From G965267335 sp965267335 (GTDB lineage Bacteria; Bacteroidota; Bacteroidia; Cytophagales; JAAEPT01), in assembly GCA_965267335.1 (NCBI GenBank), contig OZ253953.1:2232001-2296000 (forward strand): DNA of 64,000 bases, in the 5' to 3' direction. The notes under the pieces are model-generated. The model was not told where the DNA came from, made no database searches, and worked only from the letters and a program-made list of their open reading frames with translations. A program made the translations under genes and the position numbers. The stretch's first letter is position 1. Each line of letters starts with the position of its first letter. Shown one piece after another: positions 52,242 to 62,237 of the stretch.

Positions 52242-53303
52242 TCAATCACCCTTACTCCTGTTGAGCAGGACACCCAACCTAAGTGAGAAGGTGTTGAATT
52301 GGGCAAACTGGAATGAAGAACTGAGTTGAATGCGTTTGAAAATATCCGCTGTAACTCCGAATGAAGCCCTCCAGTTTGAGCTTATTTTTTTAATATTGAC
52401 CGGGTCGGTAACACTGAAGGCCTCCTGAACCAGGGCTCCCTCTTGTACTTCAAAACGGTAAGTCCCCTTGATTGAAAAAATATTGGAAGTTTGATAATAT
52501 CCCATTACTCCCCAAAAAGATAAGGGGTGCATATCATATGAAAGACTACTGTTCAGGGCTAAAGTGCCGTTTGTAAATAATACTTTTTGGTTTTCTCCTT
52601 CGTCAAAAAAATCTTTTGCATCGGTACTGAACTGAGAATAGTTGTAGTATGCCCCAATTGAGAAGTGAAGTCGACTGTCTTCATCCAGTAGATATTTGCT
52701 GATCAAATGTTTGGCACCTCCTCCTACTTGATAGTGTAGTATGCCCAGGTATCGGACCGGAGGGAACAGTCTAACGGTAAGTTCGAAATCCTTTGGTAGC
52801 CCCACACTGATTAAAGATGATAAACTGGGGGTGGCATTTGATGGGGTTTGAGTTCCAGAGAGGGCAGGTAAGTTGTCCTGATAGGTGACCGGTCCCAAAA
52901 TGGTTTGTCCCTCGACTTCATAAATAATTTCTTTGTCGGTACTACCGCCTAAAGCGGTGGGTACAAAGGGATCGGAAGGGTCAGCAAGATAAAAGTTATC
53001 TGTAAATGGTTTTTCCGTAAAGTCGAATGATAAATTCTTATTTGGGGTAAAGGAGGAAGCCATGTGTACATTTATGGATATTTCCCAGGGCTTAAGTGGA
53101 AGGGCTGATGCTTCCCAGCCGGTTGTTTGATTGACACCATAGCCGTCAATTACCGGATCAATGTAATTTCGTCCATATAGATTTATATTATAAACAAAGT
53201 CCTGTTCGATGGCTTCCTCATCGAAGTCGGCAACCTGGGCTAGAGTGGGGTAGATGCCAAGTGAAAAGAAAATGGCAATAAGGATGGAGCTTTTGATGTA
53301 CAT
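52242..53303 (-). CDS. Outer-membrane barrel protein (DUF6588-like)
   Basis: A 353-residue exported protein (signal peptide to TLAQ) with barrel-type strands throughout (LTVRLFPPVRYLGILHYQVGGGAKHLI, SSLSYDMHPLSFWGVMGYYQ, WRASFGVTADIFKRIQLSSSFQFAQF). It resembles a Bacteroidota family that I recall as DUF6588; function unknown. It lies upstream of gldN on the same strand with a 102-base gap; co-transcription is possible but not shown. Confidence 0.68.
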   Translation of the reverse strand: MYIKSSILIAIFFSLGIYPTLAQVADFDEEAIEQDFVYNINLYGRNYIDPVIDGYGVNQTTGWEASALPLKPWEISINVHMASSFTPNKNLSFDFTEKPFTDNFYLADPSDPFVPTALGGSTDKEIIYEVEGQTILGPVTYQDNLPALSGTQTPSNATPSLSSLISVGLPKDFELTVRLFPPVRYLGILHYQVGGGAKHLISKYLLDEDSRLHFSIGAYYNYSQFSTDAKDFFDEGENQKVLFTNGTLALNSSLSYDMHPLSFWGVMGYYQTSNIFSIKGTYRFEVQEGALVQEAFSVTDPVNIKKISSNWRASFGVTADIFKRIQLSSSFQFAQFNTFSLRLGVLLNRSKGD

Positions 53304-53450
53304 TTTTCAATGTTAATAATAAGCAGGAACATTTCATTAACAAGTTCATAGTTGTTTTGGTTTTTTGATCGGGAAGTTCATGCGTTACTCGGTTCTTGAA
53401 AGTTATTGTTATGTACGGAGAATAATAGCTGTACAGTATTTATATCAAGA

Positions 53451-53477
53451 AAGCCCCAACGTTTGATGTTGGGGCTT
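53451..53477 (-). terminator. Terminator of the alpha-2-macroglobulin gene
   Basis: AAGCCCCAAC / GTTGGGGCTT, a perfect 10-bp stem with a 7-base loop, 7 bases after the stop on the minus strand. The T tract after it is short (TCTTGATATAAATA). Confidence 0.7.
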
Positions 53478-53484
53478 GTGTGAT

Positions 53485-56400
53485 TTAATCTTTCTTTACT
53501 TTGATCCTGATGCCTTCGGAATGGGAACTGAATTCCGGTGCATACATACATTGAATTGTAGTAATACCATTGGAAAAGTCTCCTTCATGAGTAACTCGCA
53601 ATGGATATTCAAAGACATAAGTTCCTTTTGGCAGATATCCCATAAAGAAGTTGGTACTGGCATCCTTCGTACTCTCGTAATAGCCAAGACCATCCTGCCA
53701 TTTGTATCTGGAAATTACATTTTCAGGCTCAAGACCGGAGGCTCTCATATCTTTCATATGAATGTATTCCATCGCTCTGTCTGATCGAAGTTCTATTCTA
53801 ACGATTAGGCGGTCACCAGGCTTGAGTGGAGTATTTTCCTTGATAGGTTCAATCACAGGTCCTGTATCGGTATTCTTTTCAATGAAGACCTTCTTGTTCA
53901 ACTTGAGTGGCGTTTCTGCGGGTGTGATTTTATCCAACTGCTCAAAATATTGCCAGTACAAAGCACCCCAGGCCACTCCTTTAGATTCTTTCTTAACGGT
54001 GACATTACCCATATTTGGTTTGATGTCGCTTCCTGACCATGAAGTTTTGAAATAACCGGTTCCGGCTTCAACTTTTACATCATCCATTTTCTTAGGATCA
54101 ATTACCTGATCTCCGAGCTTGATTTCAACCATTTCCTCAACTTCAAGCCATTCACCACCCCTGAGTAGAAGTGCGTAGCACGCTTCCACGGTAGCTTTGG
54201 TTGTTTTCCAATCATTGGTCTGCTTGTTCTTCAATAACCAAACTTTCAGGTCATCAACGGCCTTATCGTCATTTGCAACCTCATCAAACACTTCAACCAT
54301 CAGCGCTTGTGACTCGATAGGGGCCTGGTACCAGTAATAACCTCCTTCGGTCATTTCTTTCCAGTACATTCCCATCTCCTCTGAAGTAAGTGATCGCTCC
54401 CGTAGGGATTTGATGATGTTTGATGCGGTTTTACTTTCACCATATCTATGCATGACTAAGGCAATCATACCATTTGCATATAATTGCTTATGCGTCCAGT
54501 ACTTTTTGGCCTGCTCAAAATAATAGTCAAAGGCTTCCTTATTTTTTGACTTGATGTCGATGTCTTTATAGAAACTACGGGTGCATAAGTAGTGTATTTG
54601 TGTGTATCCAACATGATCATCAGATAACTTGATAGAACCTTTCTTTTCGAGTCGTAGGAGCTCTTCATAGTCTTCACGAATTCGGTCGTCCAGGTATCTG
54701 ACAGATTTGTCCATCATATTTTTTACTCTGTTTTCGTGAACATGCTTGATTCCCAGGTGTTCCATTTTTCCGAACCCGCAGGTGATATGCTGAGTAATCC
54801 AGCGACTGTCAGGCATACCGTCAAACCAGGGGAATCCACCATTACCCAACTGTAGTTGTTCAAGTCGATTCATTGCTCTACCCATCTCATCCGCCATGCG
54901 ATTAAGGTCAAATAATAAAGCAACTCGTTTCTTTCTTTCGGATTCGTTTTGAGCATTGAGTACCCATGGGGTTTCTTCGAGCATAACCTGCTTCAGTTCT
55001 TGATTCTTTTCCAGGTTACTTAAAAATGCTTCAGGAGAAGAGTTTTTCCAGGTATCAAAGACCTGTTTGATGCGAGGACTGCTGTTAGCAATATGTGAGG
55101 CAATGCTATTAGCATAATACCTGCTATAAGTTTGTTCGGCACATTCATAAGGGTATTCGATGAGGTATGGAAGAGCTTGTACGGCATACCAGGTCGGGTT
55201 AGAAGTGAATTCTAGCGTCAGTTTATGATGCTTCAGTGTTTTACTCTTGTTGTTCACAAGCTTATTCAGCGTGTAGTTCTTGGTTTGTCCACCGCGAACG
55301 GGGAGGGGTAGACTTTCTGTCACCAACATACGGTTAGTTAAAACAGGAATTGGTTTTTCCTCACCATCGGAATGCTTTCCTGCTTTTGCTATTATTCGGT
55401 AGGTAATAGCCTGAAGGTCATCAGGAATTTTGAGTGTCCATGCCACTTGCTTACTCTGAGCTTTCTTCAGAGTAATCGTTTGAGTCGCGTTTTTAACACT
55501 AAGTTTTTCGTTAACCGGTTTCATGGATATGGCATCCAGCATTTCAAGCTGTACGGTTCCATTCAGGTCTTCTTCAGATACATTGGACACTTTGGTAGTG
55601 AAAACAATTTTATCACCTTCTCTGAAAAACCTGGGGGCAAAAGGGTTGACCATAATCTCCTTTTGGGTAACAAGTTCATTGGTTGTGATTCCCGAAGCCA
55701 GTTCTTTGGTATGCGCAAAGCCAATCATCTTCCATTTCGTAAGGGCTTCTGGAATGGTAAACTTAATGATGATGTTTCCCTCAGAGTCGGTTTGCAAGTG
55801 AGGATAGAAAAAGGCCGTCTCGTTGAAATTTTTTCTTATCTGAGGCTTTTTTGATTCGGGTTTAGGTTTGCCAGGACCTTCACCGGGTTTTTCTTTATCT
55901 TCCAGAGCGAATTTGAGGTCTGCGGTATTTTGATCGTTATATACTAGTCCAGTAGTCGTACTTGCTTTGCCAACCTCGTCTGCAAATCCATCCAACTCCG
56001 CTGCTTCTTCCTCAACTTCCATAACCTCTTCAGTCGATGATGGTGCTTCCAGACTTCTGAATGCTCCGGTATTTCCTTCGCTTTTTTCCATTGCTTTTCG
56101 TTCTCTGTTATACCAGTAATTGAAGCGGAAGCTAGAGAAACCAAACCAATTCAAGCGGTTGTAGGTATAGGAAGAAGTGTACATATAAGGTTGCCAGCTT
56201 CTTGCCGCTAATCGAGATGAGGTACTTTCAAATCCGCTGCTAGTCCAGCCGAGTCTGTTGTAGTAGGAGTTGAATATATTGAAACCCCAGCTGTGATAAG
56301 CAAACTGGTCTAATGAAGCATCGTAGAGCGTAGCGACCATTTCGGCAGCCACTTTATCTCCGTTTTTACCTTTTACCTTAATTTTCCATTCTTCTTTGGC

Positions 56401-59400
56401 CCCGGGCAATAATTTGTCTCTGAATGTTTCGAACTCTATATCCAGTTGCTTATCAGTACGAGGTACTGTGATTACCGAGCTTGTATTATAGAAACGATTG
56501 TTTTTTACAAAACTAAAATGGACCCCAAAGTTACCCCGATGTTTCTCACTAATGGGGATTTCAATGGTTTCAATGTTATTGTTGAGGTCAATCCATTTTC
56601 TAGAAACAATTTCATTTTTATGCTCAATTTCATAAAGGACTTTTATCTTCTCTGAGGAGCCGATTTGATATACTGCCTTTTCTCCAGGTTCACCTTTTGT
56701 TTTGACCATATTGATCCATTCCACTGTGGTGAGAGGGACTGTCTTATCCTTAGGGCTGAACACTTTCAGGTACTTTATGTTTCGAGCTACTTCACCATAC
56801 TTATCGACAGAGGAGATTTCAAGAACGTAAGCACCGGATCTCCATGATTTGAGGTCATTGATTTTCAGGTTTTTGTCAACGCCCGTATTGAACTTCCCGG
56901 CATATACTTTTTTGCCCTTCTTCCAGTTTTTAAAATTGTCTTCATCCTCAAAGGCATAGTTTGGAAAGCGAGTGGTAAACTCTTCTTTGTTCAGCATCTG
57001 CAAATCCGGGCGTTCCCACTGCCGATTGGTATAGGCAACTCCGGGATCCTTGAGCTGGAAAATACTGATGTCTCCCTTTGAGTCAATGTGCTCACCGGCC
57101 AGGTTGGTAGTTGAGAGTTTAAATTCATTTTTATCTGTTTTATCCAGCATTTCCCCAATTTTGACATCAACTTCGAGAGCCTTATAGCCAATCCTTAGAT
57201 AGTGTTCCGTGCTTCTTGTTTCACCATTAAGGTCTGTGACGTCTACATTGACCGTGTAAGTAAATGAAGGGTCATTTTTCTTTTCGGCAGTGGGGTCAGG
57301 GATAGCCTTGAAGGTGATCGAGTATTCACCATTCTCATCTGTTTCTGTCGTCCCATTCATGATTTCCATAGTGGGGCTACTTCTATAATACCACCACCAA
57401 CACCAGCTGGGGTAATTGGTTTTCCTTGTTATTCTATAAGATACGGCAGCACCATCAATGTTGAACCCTGCCAGGGCCTTTGCATTACCAGTTACCGTTA
57501 CAGAATCATCAAGGCGGTAAGTCCCTTTAGCCGGGTTGGCTTTTACTTCAAATTTAGGTCGCTTGTATTCTTCCACTCTGAAGTATTGCGAGCCGTATCC
57601 ATTCTCAATATGCATTCGACCGTTTAATCGTCCCACAGGGGCTGTGAATGTGCCGTTGAACGTACCAAACTCATTGGTGGTAACCGGGACCTGTGCAATT
57701 TGTTGCCAGTTTACATCATAGAAGGTAACTGTAGAAGAATGGTTAGTTAATATTTTGGGGTTTTCTCCATCATCATCGGCTTCCGTCATCAGACCTTTGA
57801 AGTAAATAGTTTGTCCCGGACGGTAAATAGCCCTATCCATAAAGAAATGAGTTCTGGCTCTTCGGTAACTGGTTTTTTCATATTTACGGTTTAAGTGTTC
57901 CGTGTTGGAATAGTTATAATAGGTGTCATTTCCGTAGCTCACTTCAAATCTGTATGTATGGTACTTATCACCTTCCTCTAGTTCGAAATAACCCTCTTTA
58001 TCTGATGTGTATGTGCCTTTTTTCTGCCAGATATACTTTCTTTTCAGTTGGTGATATTCTTGCTTGTAAGCTTGAATTTTTGCGCCATTTACAGGAAGGC
58101 CTGAAGGTCGGTCATAGACACGAAACTCTTTTTTATATTCCGATCGGTTATGCCGAGAAACATAAGTGAGGTTGGTTGTATTGAAAATTGTATAAGCTAC
58201 AGCTTCACCATCGGTATCCATATCTTTCTTAGTTCCTGCCATCAGTACGAAAAGGCCTGATTCCAGCTTTTCAACCGGAAACTCTACTGAGTGATTATGG
58301 TAGTCGCCAGGGTTGGGGAGTATTTGTGTCCATTTACGAAGTGGACTTTGATCCTTGAATTGATTAACAAATTCTTTATAATCCCATGAGCGTTTGATAT
58401 CGTCAAGTTGCTTAGGGCTGGTTTTTATGAGTCGGAAGTATAGTGTGTCAATATTTCTATAATCAAGCCGCCCAAAAAAGTCTTGATTAACCAATGTTTC
58501 CTTTTCCATTTTAAAACTCAACTCTCTCTTACCAATCATTTTGATTAATGAACGGGCATTATACTGTGCTTTGGTGTCAGGGTACTTGGAGATGATCCAT
58601 TCGGCCAATTTCTTCGCCTTAATGTAGTGATCTTTGTATTCTGGGGCTGTTTGCGCATTGAAGTCCGAAGCTTCGTCATAAATATATCGTGCTATGTTAT
58701 AGTAGGCTCTTGCAGCTTCCGTGTTGTTAGGATAAGTTGTACCGAGCTTCCTAAGCGACTGAACATATAGGCTGTCTTTATTGGGTAGAGTACTGTTGTC
58801 GTAGACAAATTGGAGCCGCTTGAGCTGGAGGTCGACCAAAGCATCGGCTGCTTCAGGTTTCTTGTTATCAAGATCTCCGAAATGGAATTTTTCCAAATCC
58901 TGATAGATCTTAATCGCGTGGAATTTTAACGTAAGGGTGTCTTTCGATGGGATGACCAATTTTGTGAATTGAGGAGTGATATCGAAGTATTCTGCTTTGT
59001 CCAGTTGAAATTTATAGGCTGGATAAGTAATATCCGGTTCTGTATTCATCATGAAATCAATTGCTCTGTGAGCTATGAAGTCATATAGGGTGGGTCTGAG
59101 CCTTTCCGACTCACCGTAGGTGTACATGACATCTTCAAAGGTTTTGGTGCTGTACTTTTTTAGCTCCTCTGTATTCTCAAGAGAGGTATTATAATGTTCG
59201 GTGACCCGGTTTACTATTTGCTTCAATGACCATGTACGGATATCATCATTGATAAATTCCGATGTTTCGCTGCGCTGATAGATTTTCCATCGGTTGTCCT
59301 GATAGTATCTCCAGTAGGCCTCAGCTGCGATGGAGTGGAGAAGAGGCTTAAGCGGGTATTGCGCTCCTTTGATCTCGTCTTCCAGTCTGTGGATTACCTT

Positions 59401-59691
59401 GACTATGGCTTCTTCATCCTTGTATGTCGACATACGCATAGAGTAGAAAAGAGACTTTACGACTTGAGCGTGTCTGTTATTCTTCTTAGCATGTTCATAG
59501 ATGCGGTCAATAAGTTTGTTGGCGGATTCCGGTAACCTGGCATCTACCAGTGAATCTATCTCCTTCCATTCCATTGAATACTTTTCATCTGAGGGAAAGC
59601 CCTTTATTAGTTTTGGACCTGCATCGATGATATTAATGAATGTAAATAGGGAAAGAAGTACAAGGGAAAAAATTACTGCTCTTTTCTTCAT
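53485..59691 (-). CDS. Alpha-2-macroglobulin-family protein with intact thioester motif
   Basis: A 2068-residue exported protein from the ATG at 59691 (signal peptide KKRAVIFSLVLLSLFTFI). It has an unusual N-terminal TPR-like helical part (to about residue 470), macroglobulin MG domains with a bait-like low-complexity insert (EEVMEVEEEAAELDGFADEVGK), and the thioester domain with Cys1517-Ala-Glu-Gln in YPYECAEQTYSRYYANS. A complement-type helical toroid and the receptor-binding-like end follow. Bacterial A2Ms trap proteases in the periplasm and need the thioester. The usual partner pbpC is not nearby. An internal Tyr/Trp/Phe-rich stretch (NRLGWTSSGFEST to RFNYWYNRERK) is typical of Bacteroidota members. 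It may act against host, competitor or own proteases. Confidence 0.93.
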   Translation of the reverse strand: MKKRAVIFSLVLLSLFTFINIIDAGPKLIKGFPSDEKYSMEWKEIDSLVDARLPESANKLIDRIYEHAKKNNRHAQVVKSLFYSMRMSTYKDEEAIVKVIHRLEDEIKGAQYPLKPLLHSIAAEAYWRYYQDNRWKIYQRSETSEFINDDIRTWSLKQIVNRVTEHYNTSLENTEELKKYSTKTFEDVMYTYGESERLRPTLYDFIAHRAIDFMMNTEPDITYPAYKFQLDKAEYFDITPQFTKLVIPSKDTLTLKFHAIKIYQDLEKFHFGDLDNKKPEAADALVDLQLKRLQFVYDNSTLPNKDSLYVQSLRKLGTTYPNNTEAARAYYNIARYIYDEASDFNAQTAPEYKDHYIKAKKLAEWIISKYPDTKAQYNARSLIKMIGKRELSFKMEKETLVNQDFFGRLDYRNIDTLYFRLIKTSPKQLDDIKRSWDYKEFVNQFKDQSPLRKWTQILPNPGDYHNHSVEFPVEKLESGLFVLMAGTKKDMDTDGEAVAYTIFNTTNLTYVSRHNRSEYKKEFRVYDRPSGLPVNGAKIQAYKQEYHQLKRKYIWQKKGTYTSDKEGYFELEEGDKYHTYRFEVSYGNDTYYNYSNTEHLNRKYEKTSYRRARTHFFMDRAIYRPGQTIYFKGLMTEADDDGENPKILTNHSSTVTFYDVNWQQIAQVPVTTNEFGTFNGTFTAPVGRLNGRMHIENGYGSQYFRVEEYKRPKFEVKANPAKGTYRLDDSVTVTGNAKALAGFNIDGAAVSYRITRKTNYPSWCWWWYYRSSPTMEIMNGTTETDENGEYSITFKAIPDPTAEKKNDPSFTYTVNVDVTDLNGETRSTEHYLRIGYKALEVDVKIGEMLDKTDKNEFKLSTTNLAGEHIDSKGDISIFQLKDPGVAYTNRQWERPDLQMLNKEEFTTRFPNYAFEDEDNFKNWKKGKKVYAGKFNTGVDKNLKINDLKSWRSGAYVLEISSVDKYGEVARNIKYLKVFSPKDKTVPLTTVEWINMVKTKGEPGEKAVYQIGSSEKIKVLYEIEHKNEIVSRKWIDLNNNIETIEIPISEKHRGNFGVHFSFVKNNRFYNTSSVITVPRTDKQLDIEFETFRDKLLPGAKEEWKIKVKGKNGDKVAAEMVATLYDASLDQFAYHSWGFNIFNSYYNRLGWTSSGFESTSSRLAARSWQPYMYTSSYTYNRLNWFGFSSFRFNYWYNRERKAMEKSEGNTGAFRSLEAPSSTEEVMEVEEEAAELDGFADEVGKASTTTGLVYNDQNTADLKFALEDKEKPGEGPGKPKPESKKPQIRKNFNETAFFYPHLQTDSEGNIIIKFTIPEALTKWKMIGFAHTKELASGITTNELVTQKEIMVNPFAPRFFREGDKIVFTTKVSNVSEEDLNGTVQLEMLDAISMKPVNEKLSVKNATQTITLKKAQSKQVAWTLKIPDDLQAITYRIIAKAGKHSDGEEKPIPVLTNRMLVTESLPLPVRGGQTKNYTLNKLVNNKSKTLKHHKLTLEFTSNPTWYAVQALPYLIEYPYECAEQTYSRYYANSIASHIANSSPRIKQVFDTWKNSSPEAFLSNLEKNQELKQVMLEETPWVLNAQNESERKKRVALLFDLNRMADEMGRAMNRLEQLQLGNGGFPWFDGMPDSRWITQHITCGFGKMEHLGIKHVHENRVKNMMDKSVRYLDDRIREDYEELLRLEKKGSIKLSDDHVGYTQIHYLCTRSFYKDIDIKSKNKEAFDYYFEQAKKYWTHKQLYANGMIALVMHRYGESKTASNIIKSLRERSLTSEEMGMYWKEMTEGGYYWYQAPIESQALMVEVFDEVANDDKAVDDLKVWLLKNKQTNDWKTTKATVEACYALLLRGGEWLEVEEMVEIKLGDQVIDPKKMDDVKVEAGTGYFKTSWSGSDIKPNMGNVTVKKESKGVAWGALYWQYFEQLDKITPAETPLKLNKKVFIEKNTDTGPVIEPIKENTPLKPGDRLIVRIELRSDRAMEYIHMKDMRASGLEPENVISRYKWQDGLGYYESTKDASTNFFMGYLPKGTYVFEYPLRVTHEGDFSNGITTIQCMYAPEFSSHSEGIRIKVKKD

Positions 59692-59823
59692 GGTTGTATG
59701 ATTTTGCACAGACTAAAAAGTGAATAGTGTTATGATTTACTCTTTAGATGCTGGTTGAAACTAAATTTCATAAATGTATTTAGAGAATGCCAGAAAAATG
59801 TCAGGAGATTAAACATAAAAAAG

Positions 59824-59852
59824 GCCCACCTTCGTACTAAACAACGGTGGGC
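59824..59852 (-). terminator. Terminator of the histone-deacetylase-like gene
   Basis: GCCCACC / GGTGGGC, a perfect 7-bp stem with a 15-base loop, followed on the minus strand by CTTTTTTATG. Confidence 0.7.
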
Positions 59853-59952
59853 ACTGTGAATTTGAGTTAAAAAGTGCCTGCATGGGAGCAGGTTCTGTAC
59901 CATCTGATAATAAGATGCTACTTTTGGACAAAACGTTGCTTTCACTTGTAAA

Positions 59953-61008
59953 TTAAAATTCATTTTTTCGAATTATGTTTTCAATCGACCTTCCAATAAT
60001 TGATGCGCTTTCTTTCGAATATCCTCCTGAGAGAACCATCAGAATAGGGATATCATTTGACAGGGCTTGATCAAATACAAACTCATCTCTATTAATAATT
60101 CCTTCAGAACTGACGCTTAATCGTCCTAGGGGATCCTTCTCGTAGATATCAGTTCCTGCATTGTATAGGATAAAGTCGGGTTTAGATGAGGAGATCGCTT
60201 TGGGAAGACTTGTATACAGTTTGTGTAGATAAATGCTATCACTTGTGAAGGATGACAAAGGGATGTCGAAGTCAATATATTGTTTGACATTGTCATCCAT
60301 CGGATACACATCTGCGTTATACATATCATAAATAATGATGTCTTCAGCATCTTGAGAAATGGCTTCATGACCATTACCCTGGTGAGCATCAAGGTCCACG
60401 ATCATCACTTTAATTCCAGGTCTGAGTTTTTGAAGTTGGAGTATGGCGAGATTTATGTCAGCGAAAAAACAGAAGCCTTCTCCGTTACCTGATTTGGCAT
60501 GGTGATATCCACCCGAAAGGTTAATCGCATAACCACTATCGAGAGCAAGTTGGACACCAAGTATTGAACCTCCGGTAGCTAACTTCATAGGTCGCAAAAG
60601 ACTCTTCTGTAAAGTCTTGTTCGGTAGCTTCGAAAGCATAGGCATCTCAGCTACTCTTGCGATCGTCTTTGACTTCTTTAGCGACTCAAGATACTCCCTA
60701 CTATGTACCTGAAGTAGCATGGAATCCGATACCGGTTCGGGGGTGAAAATGGATGATTCGGATAGTAGTGATTTGGAGTTGAGATACCGAAAAACTTTGC
60801 CGTATTTTTTACTGTCAAAGGGGTGAAGATTTTCAAGCCCAAGAATACTGATGTCATAGTCAGGTGAAAAAATGATGGGTAGCTTTCCGCTCGTTTGTGG
60901 GGTAGGGTATGACTTCTTTTGGATGAGTTTCCCGGCTTCAGACTGTGAGAAAAGCAGCAAGGTTATACCGGTAATAACAGCCAGGAACAGGGTTAATCTT
61001 TTTATCAT
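59953..61008 (-). CDS. Exported histone-deacetylase-family hydrolase, class IV-like
   Basis: A 351-residue zinc amidohydrolase of the arginase/deacetylase fold. The active site is intact: the His pair in GGYHHA (169/170), DLDAHQGNG with zinc ligands Asp207 and His209, and Asp287 in AGTDIYEKDPLG. The pattern is nearest to class IV (HDAC11-like) and bacterial acetylpolyamine or acetoin-type enzymes. It has a clear signal sequence or anchor (MIKRLTLFLAVITGITLLLFSQSEAG), so it probably acts outside the cytoplasm, on an unknown acyl-amide, perhaps acetylated polyamines or glycan (inference). It is the only such gene seen here and is followed by its own terminator. Confidence 0.9.
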   Translation of the reverse strand: MIKRLTLFLAVITGITLLLFSQSEAGKLIQKKSYPTPQTSGKLPIIFSPDYDISILGLENLHPFDSKKYGKVFRYLNSKSLLSESSIFTPEPVSDSMLLQVHSREYLESLKKSKTIARVAEMPMLSKLPNKTLQKSLLRPMKLATGGSILGVQLALDSGYAINLSGGYHHAKSGNGEGFCFFADINLAILQLQKLRPGIKVMIVDLDAHQGNGHEAISQDAEDIIIYDMYNADVYPMDDNVKQYIDFDIPLSSFTSDSIYLHKLYTSLPKAISSSKPDFILYNAGTDIYEKDPLGRLSVSSEGIINRDEFVFDQALSNDIPILMVLSGGYSKESASIIGRSIENIIRKNEF

Positions 61009-61194
61009 TTTAAAGGAGTTTATAGTTCAGTACATCACAAGTCGAAATTGGTTCATTGGTCTTGTTATTGAATTTATTATTTTGATTTTATTGCTTATTT
61101 AAATGAAAGTAATACTATAAATAATGAAGTGTAATTTATTTGATATTCAATATTTTATAGTTAAATGAAAGATTTTGAAAGATAATGACCTTTT

Positions 61195-62139
61195 TCACTC
61201 GATTTTCCATTCAAAATCACTGATGATTTTCTTTAGATGTGAATAATGGTTTTGCTCGCTCATCTCTTTCGATTTATGAAATTTTTCTAGTCTGTTTATA
61301 TGCTCATGAATTGACTGATTAGTCGCGTATGCAACCTTAGGTAAGCACTGAGGGCAAAGCCACATCGGTTTGGAATCTGACTCTGCTAAATGATTACTAC
61401 CATTCATAATGCACTTGAATTCTGTACAGTGTTTGATACCGAGCATATGTCCGATTTCATGGCTCGAGGTTTTGGAAATTCTTTTGAACGAAAGATTAAA
61501 ATTCAGTTGATTATCACCATAATATTTTTTGAGTCTTGCCAGGGAAGAAACACCGACACGGTCCTTTGTTGATGCTTGTCCGAATACAAAATGCCAGTCT
61601 TCATCAGGGTATAAATCTACTGAAGTAATAGCCATATAAGCCACAGCATTAGGAGGTAGTTTTAGCTTGAGCAGATCATAAAGAATATGTTTGGTGTGGT
61701 ACTGTTTACTTCCAAAAAAGGTTCTTTGTGCATCCAAAGAAATAATAGAAGAATCCCATTCTGGTAATATCTTAACAGGTAATGAATAGAAAGTCTGAAG
61801 GTATTCTGCGGTTGTATTAATCAGCACGGAGTCATCATCCACTAATGGTCCTATAGGCTGTATGTATAAGGTATTCCTAATATAATTAGGTAAGACTTGA
61901 GTATTGATTCTAAATTGTTTGTATGTCTGCCCCTCCTCAGGATGTGTTTCTAACCAATCCCCGGCCTGTGCTGTCCCCATTTTTTCGTAAGGATTTGTAT
62001 AGTGACTATTCGTTACATGATTTAGAAACTCATTCTCATATATCTCCTTGGGGGAATTGACTGGCGTATTTATTGATGTCTGTGGCTGGGGGCCGCAGGA
62101 TAGCAAGGTAGTGAGGCAGATATAAAGTAACCTTTTCAT
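61195..62139 (-). CDS. Lipoprotein archaemetzincin (zinc metalloprotease)
   Basis: A 314-residue metallopeptidase. From the ATG at 62139 it has a lipobox LLYICLTTLLSC. The catalytic motif is HEIGHMLGIKHC (His227, Glu228, His231, His237), then the archaemetzincin Cys pattern CTEFKCIMNG ... CPQC for a structural second zinc. This fits the HExxHxxGx3Cx4CxM...CxxC signature, with 16 instead of 17 residues before CxxC. Archaemetzincins are aminopeptidase-like enzymes, mostly cytoplasmic in Archaea and vertebrates (AMZ2 is of similar size), so a lipid-anchored form is unusual. The substrate is unknown. The longer frame from 62226 would add 29 residues of hydrophobic sequence before this lipobox and is not favoured. 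Confidence 0.88.
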   Translation of the reverse strand: MKRLLYICLTTLLSCGPQPQTSINTPVNSPKEIYENEFLNHVTNSHYTNPYEKMGTAQAGDWLETHPEEGQTYKQFRINTQVLPNYIRNTLYIQPIGPLVDDDSVLINTTAEYLQTFYSLPVKILPEWDSSIISLDAQRTFFGSKQYHTKHILYDLLKLKLPPNAVAYMAITSVDLYPDEDWHFVFGQASTKDRVGVSSLARLKKYYGDNQLNFNLSFKRISKTSSHEIGHMLGIKHCTEFKCIMNGSNHLAESDSKPMWLCPQCLPKVAYATNQSIHEHINRLEKFHKSKEMSEQNHYSHLKKIISDFEWKIE

Positions 62140-62237
62140 ACAGTATATAAGTATAAATACCGCAAAGGTTACATTTATTAGGTATACCAAATAAGGGAGT
62201 CTAAAATTGATTACTATGCTTTGCAAAAAGAATATCT

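Noticed and set aside
55372..55854. A 160-residue plus-strand ORF inside the A2M gene
   Set aside because: It is antisense to the conserved MG and thioester-flanking region, its composition is not protein-like, and no promoter or ribosome site is seen.
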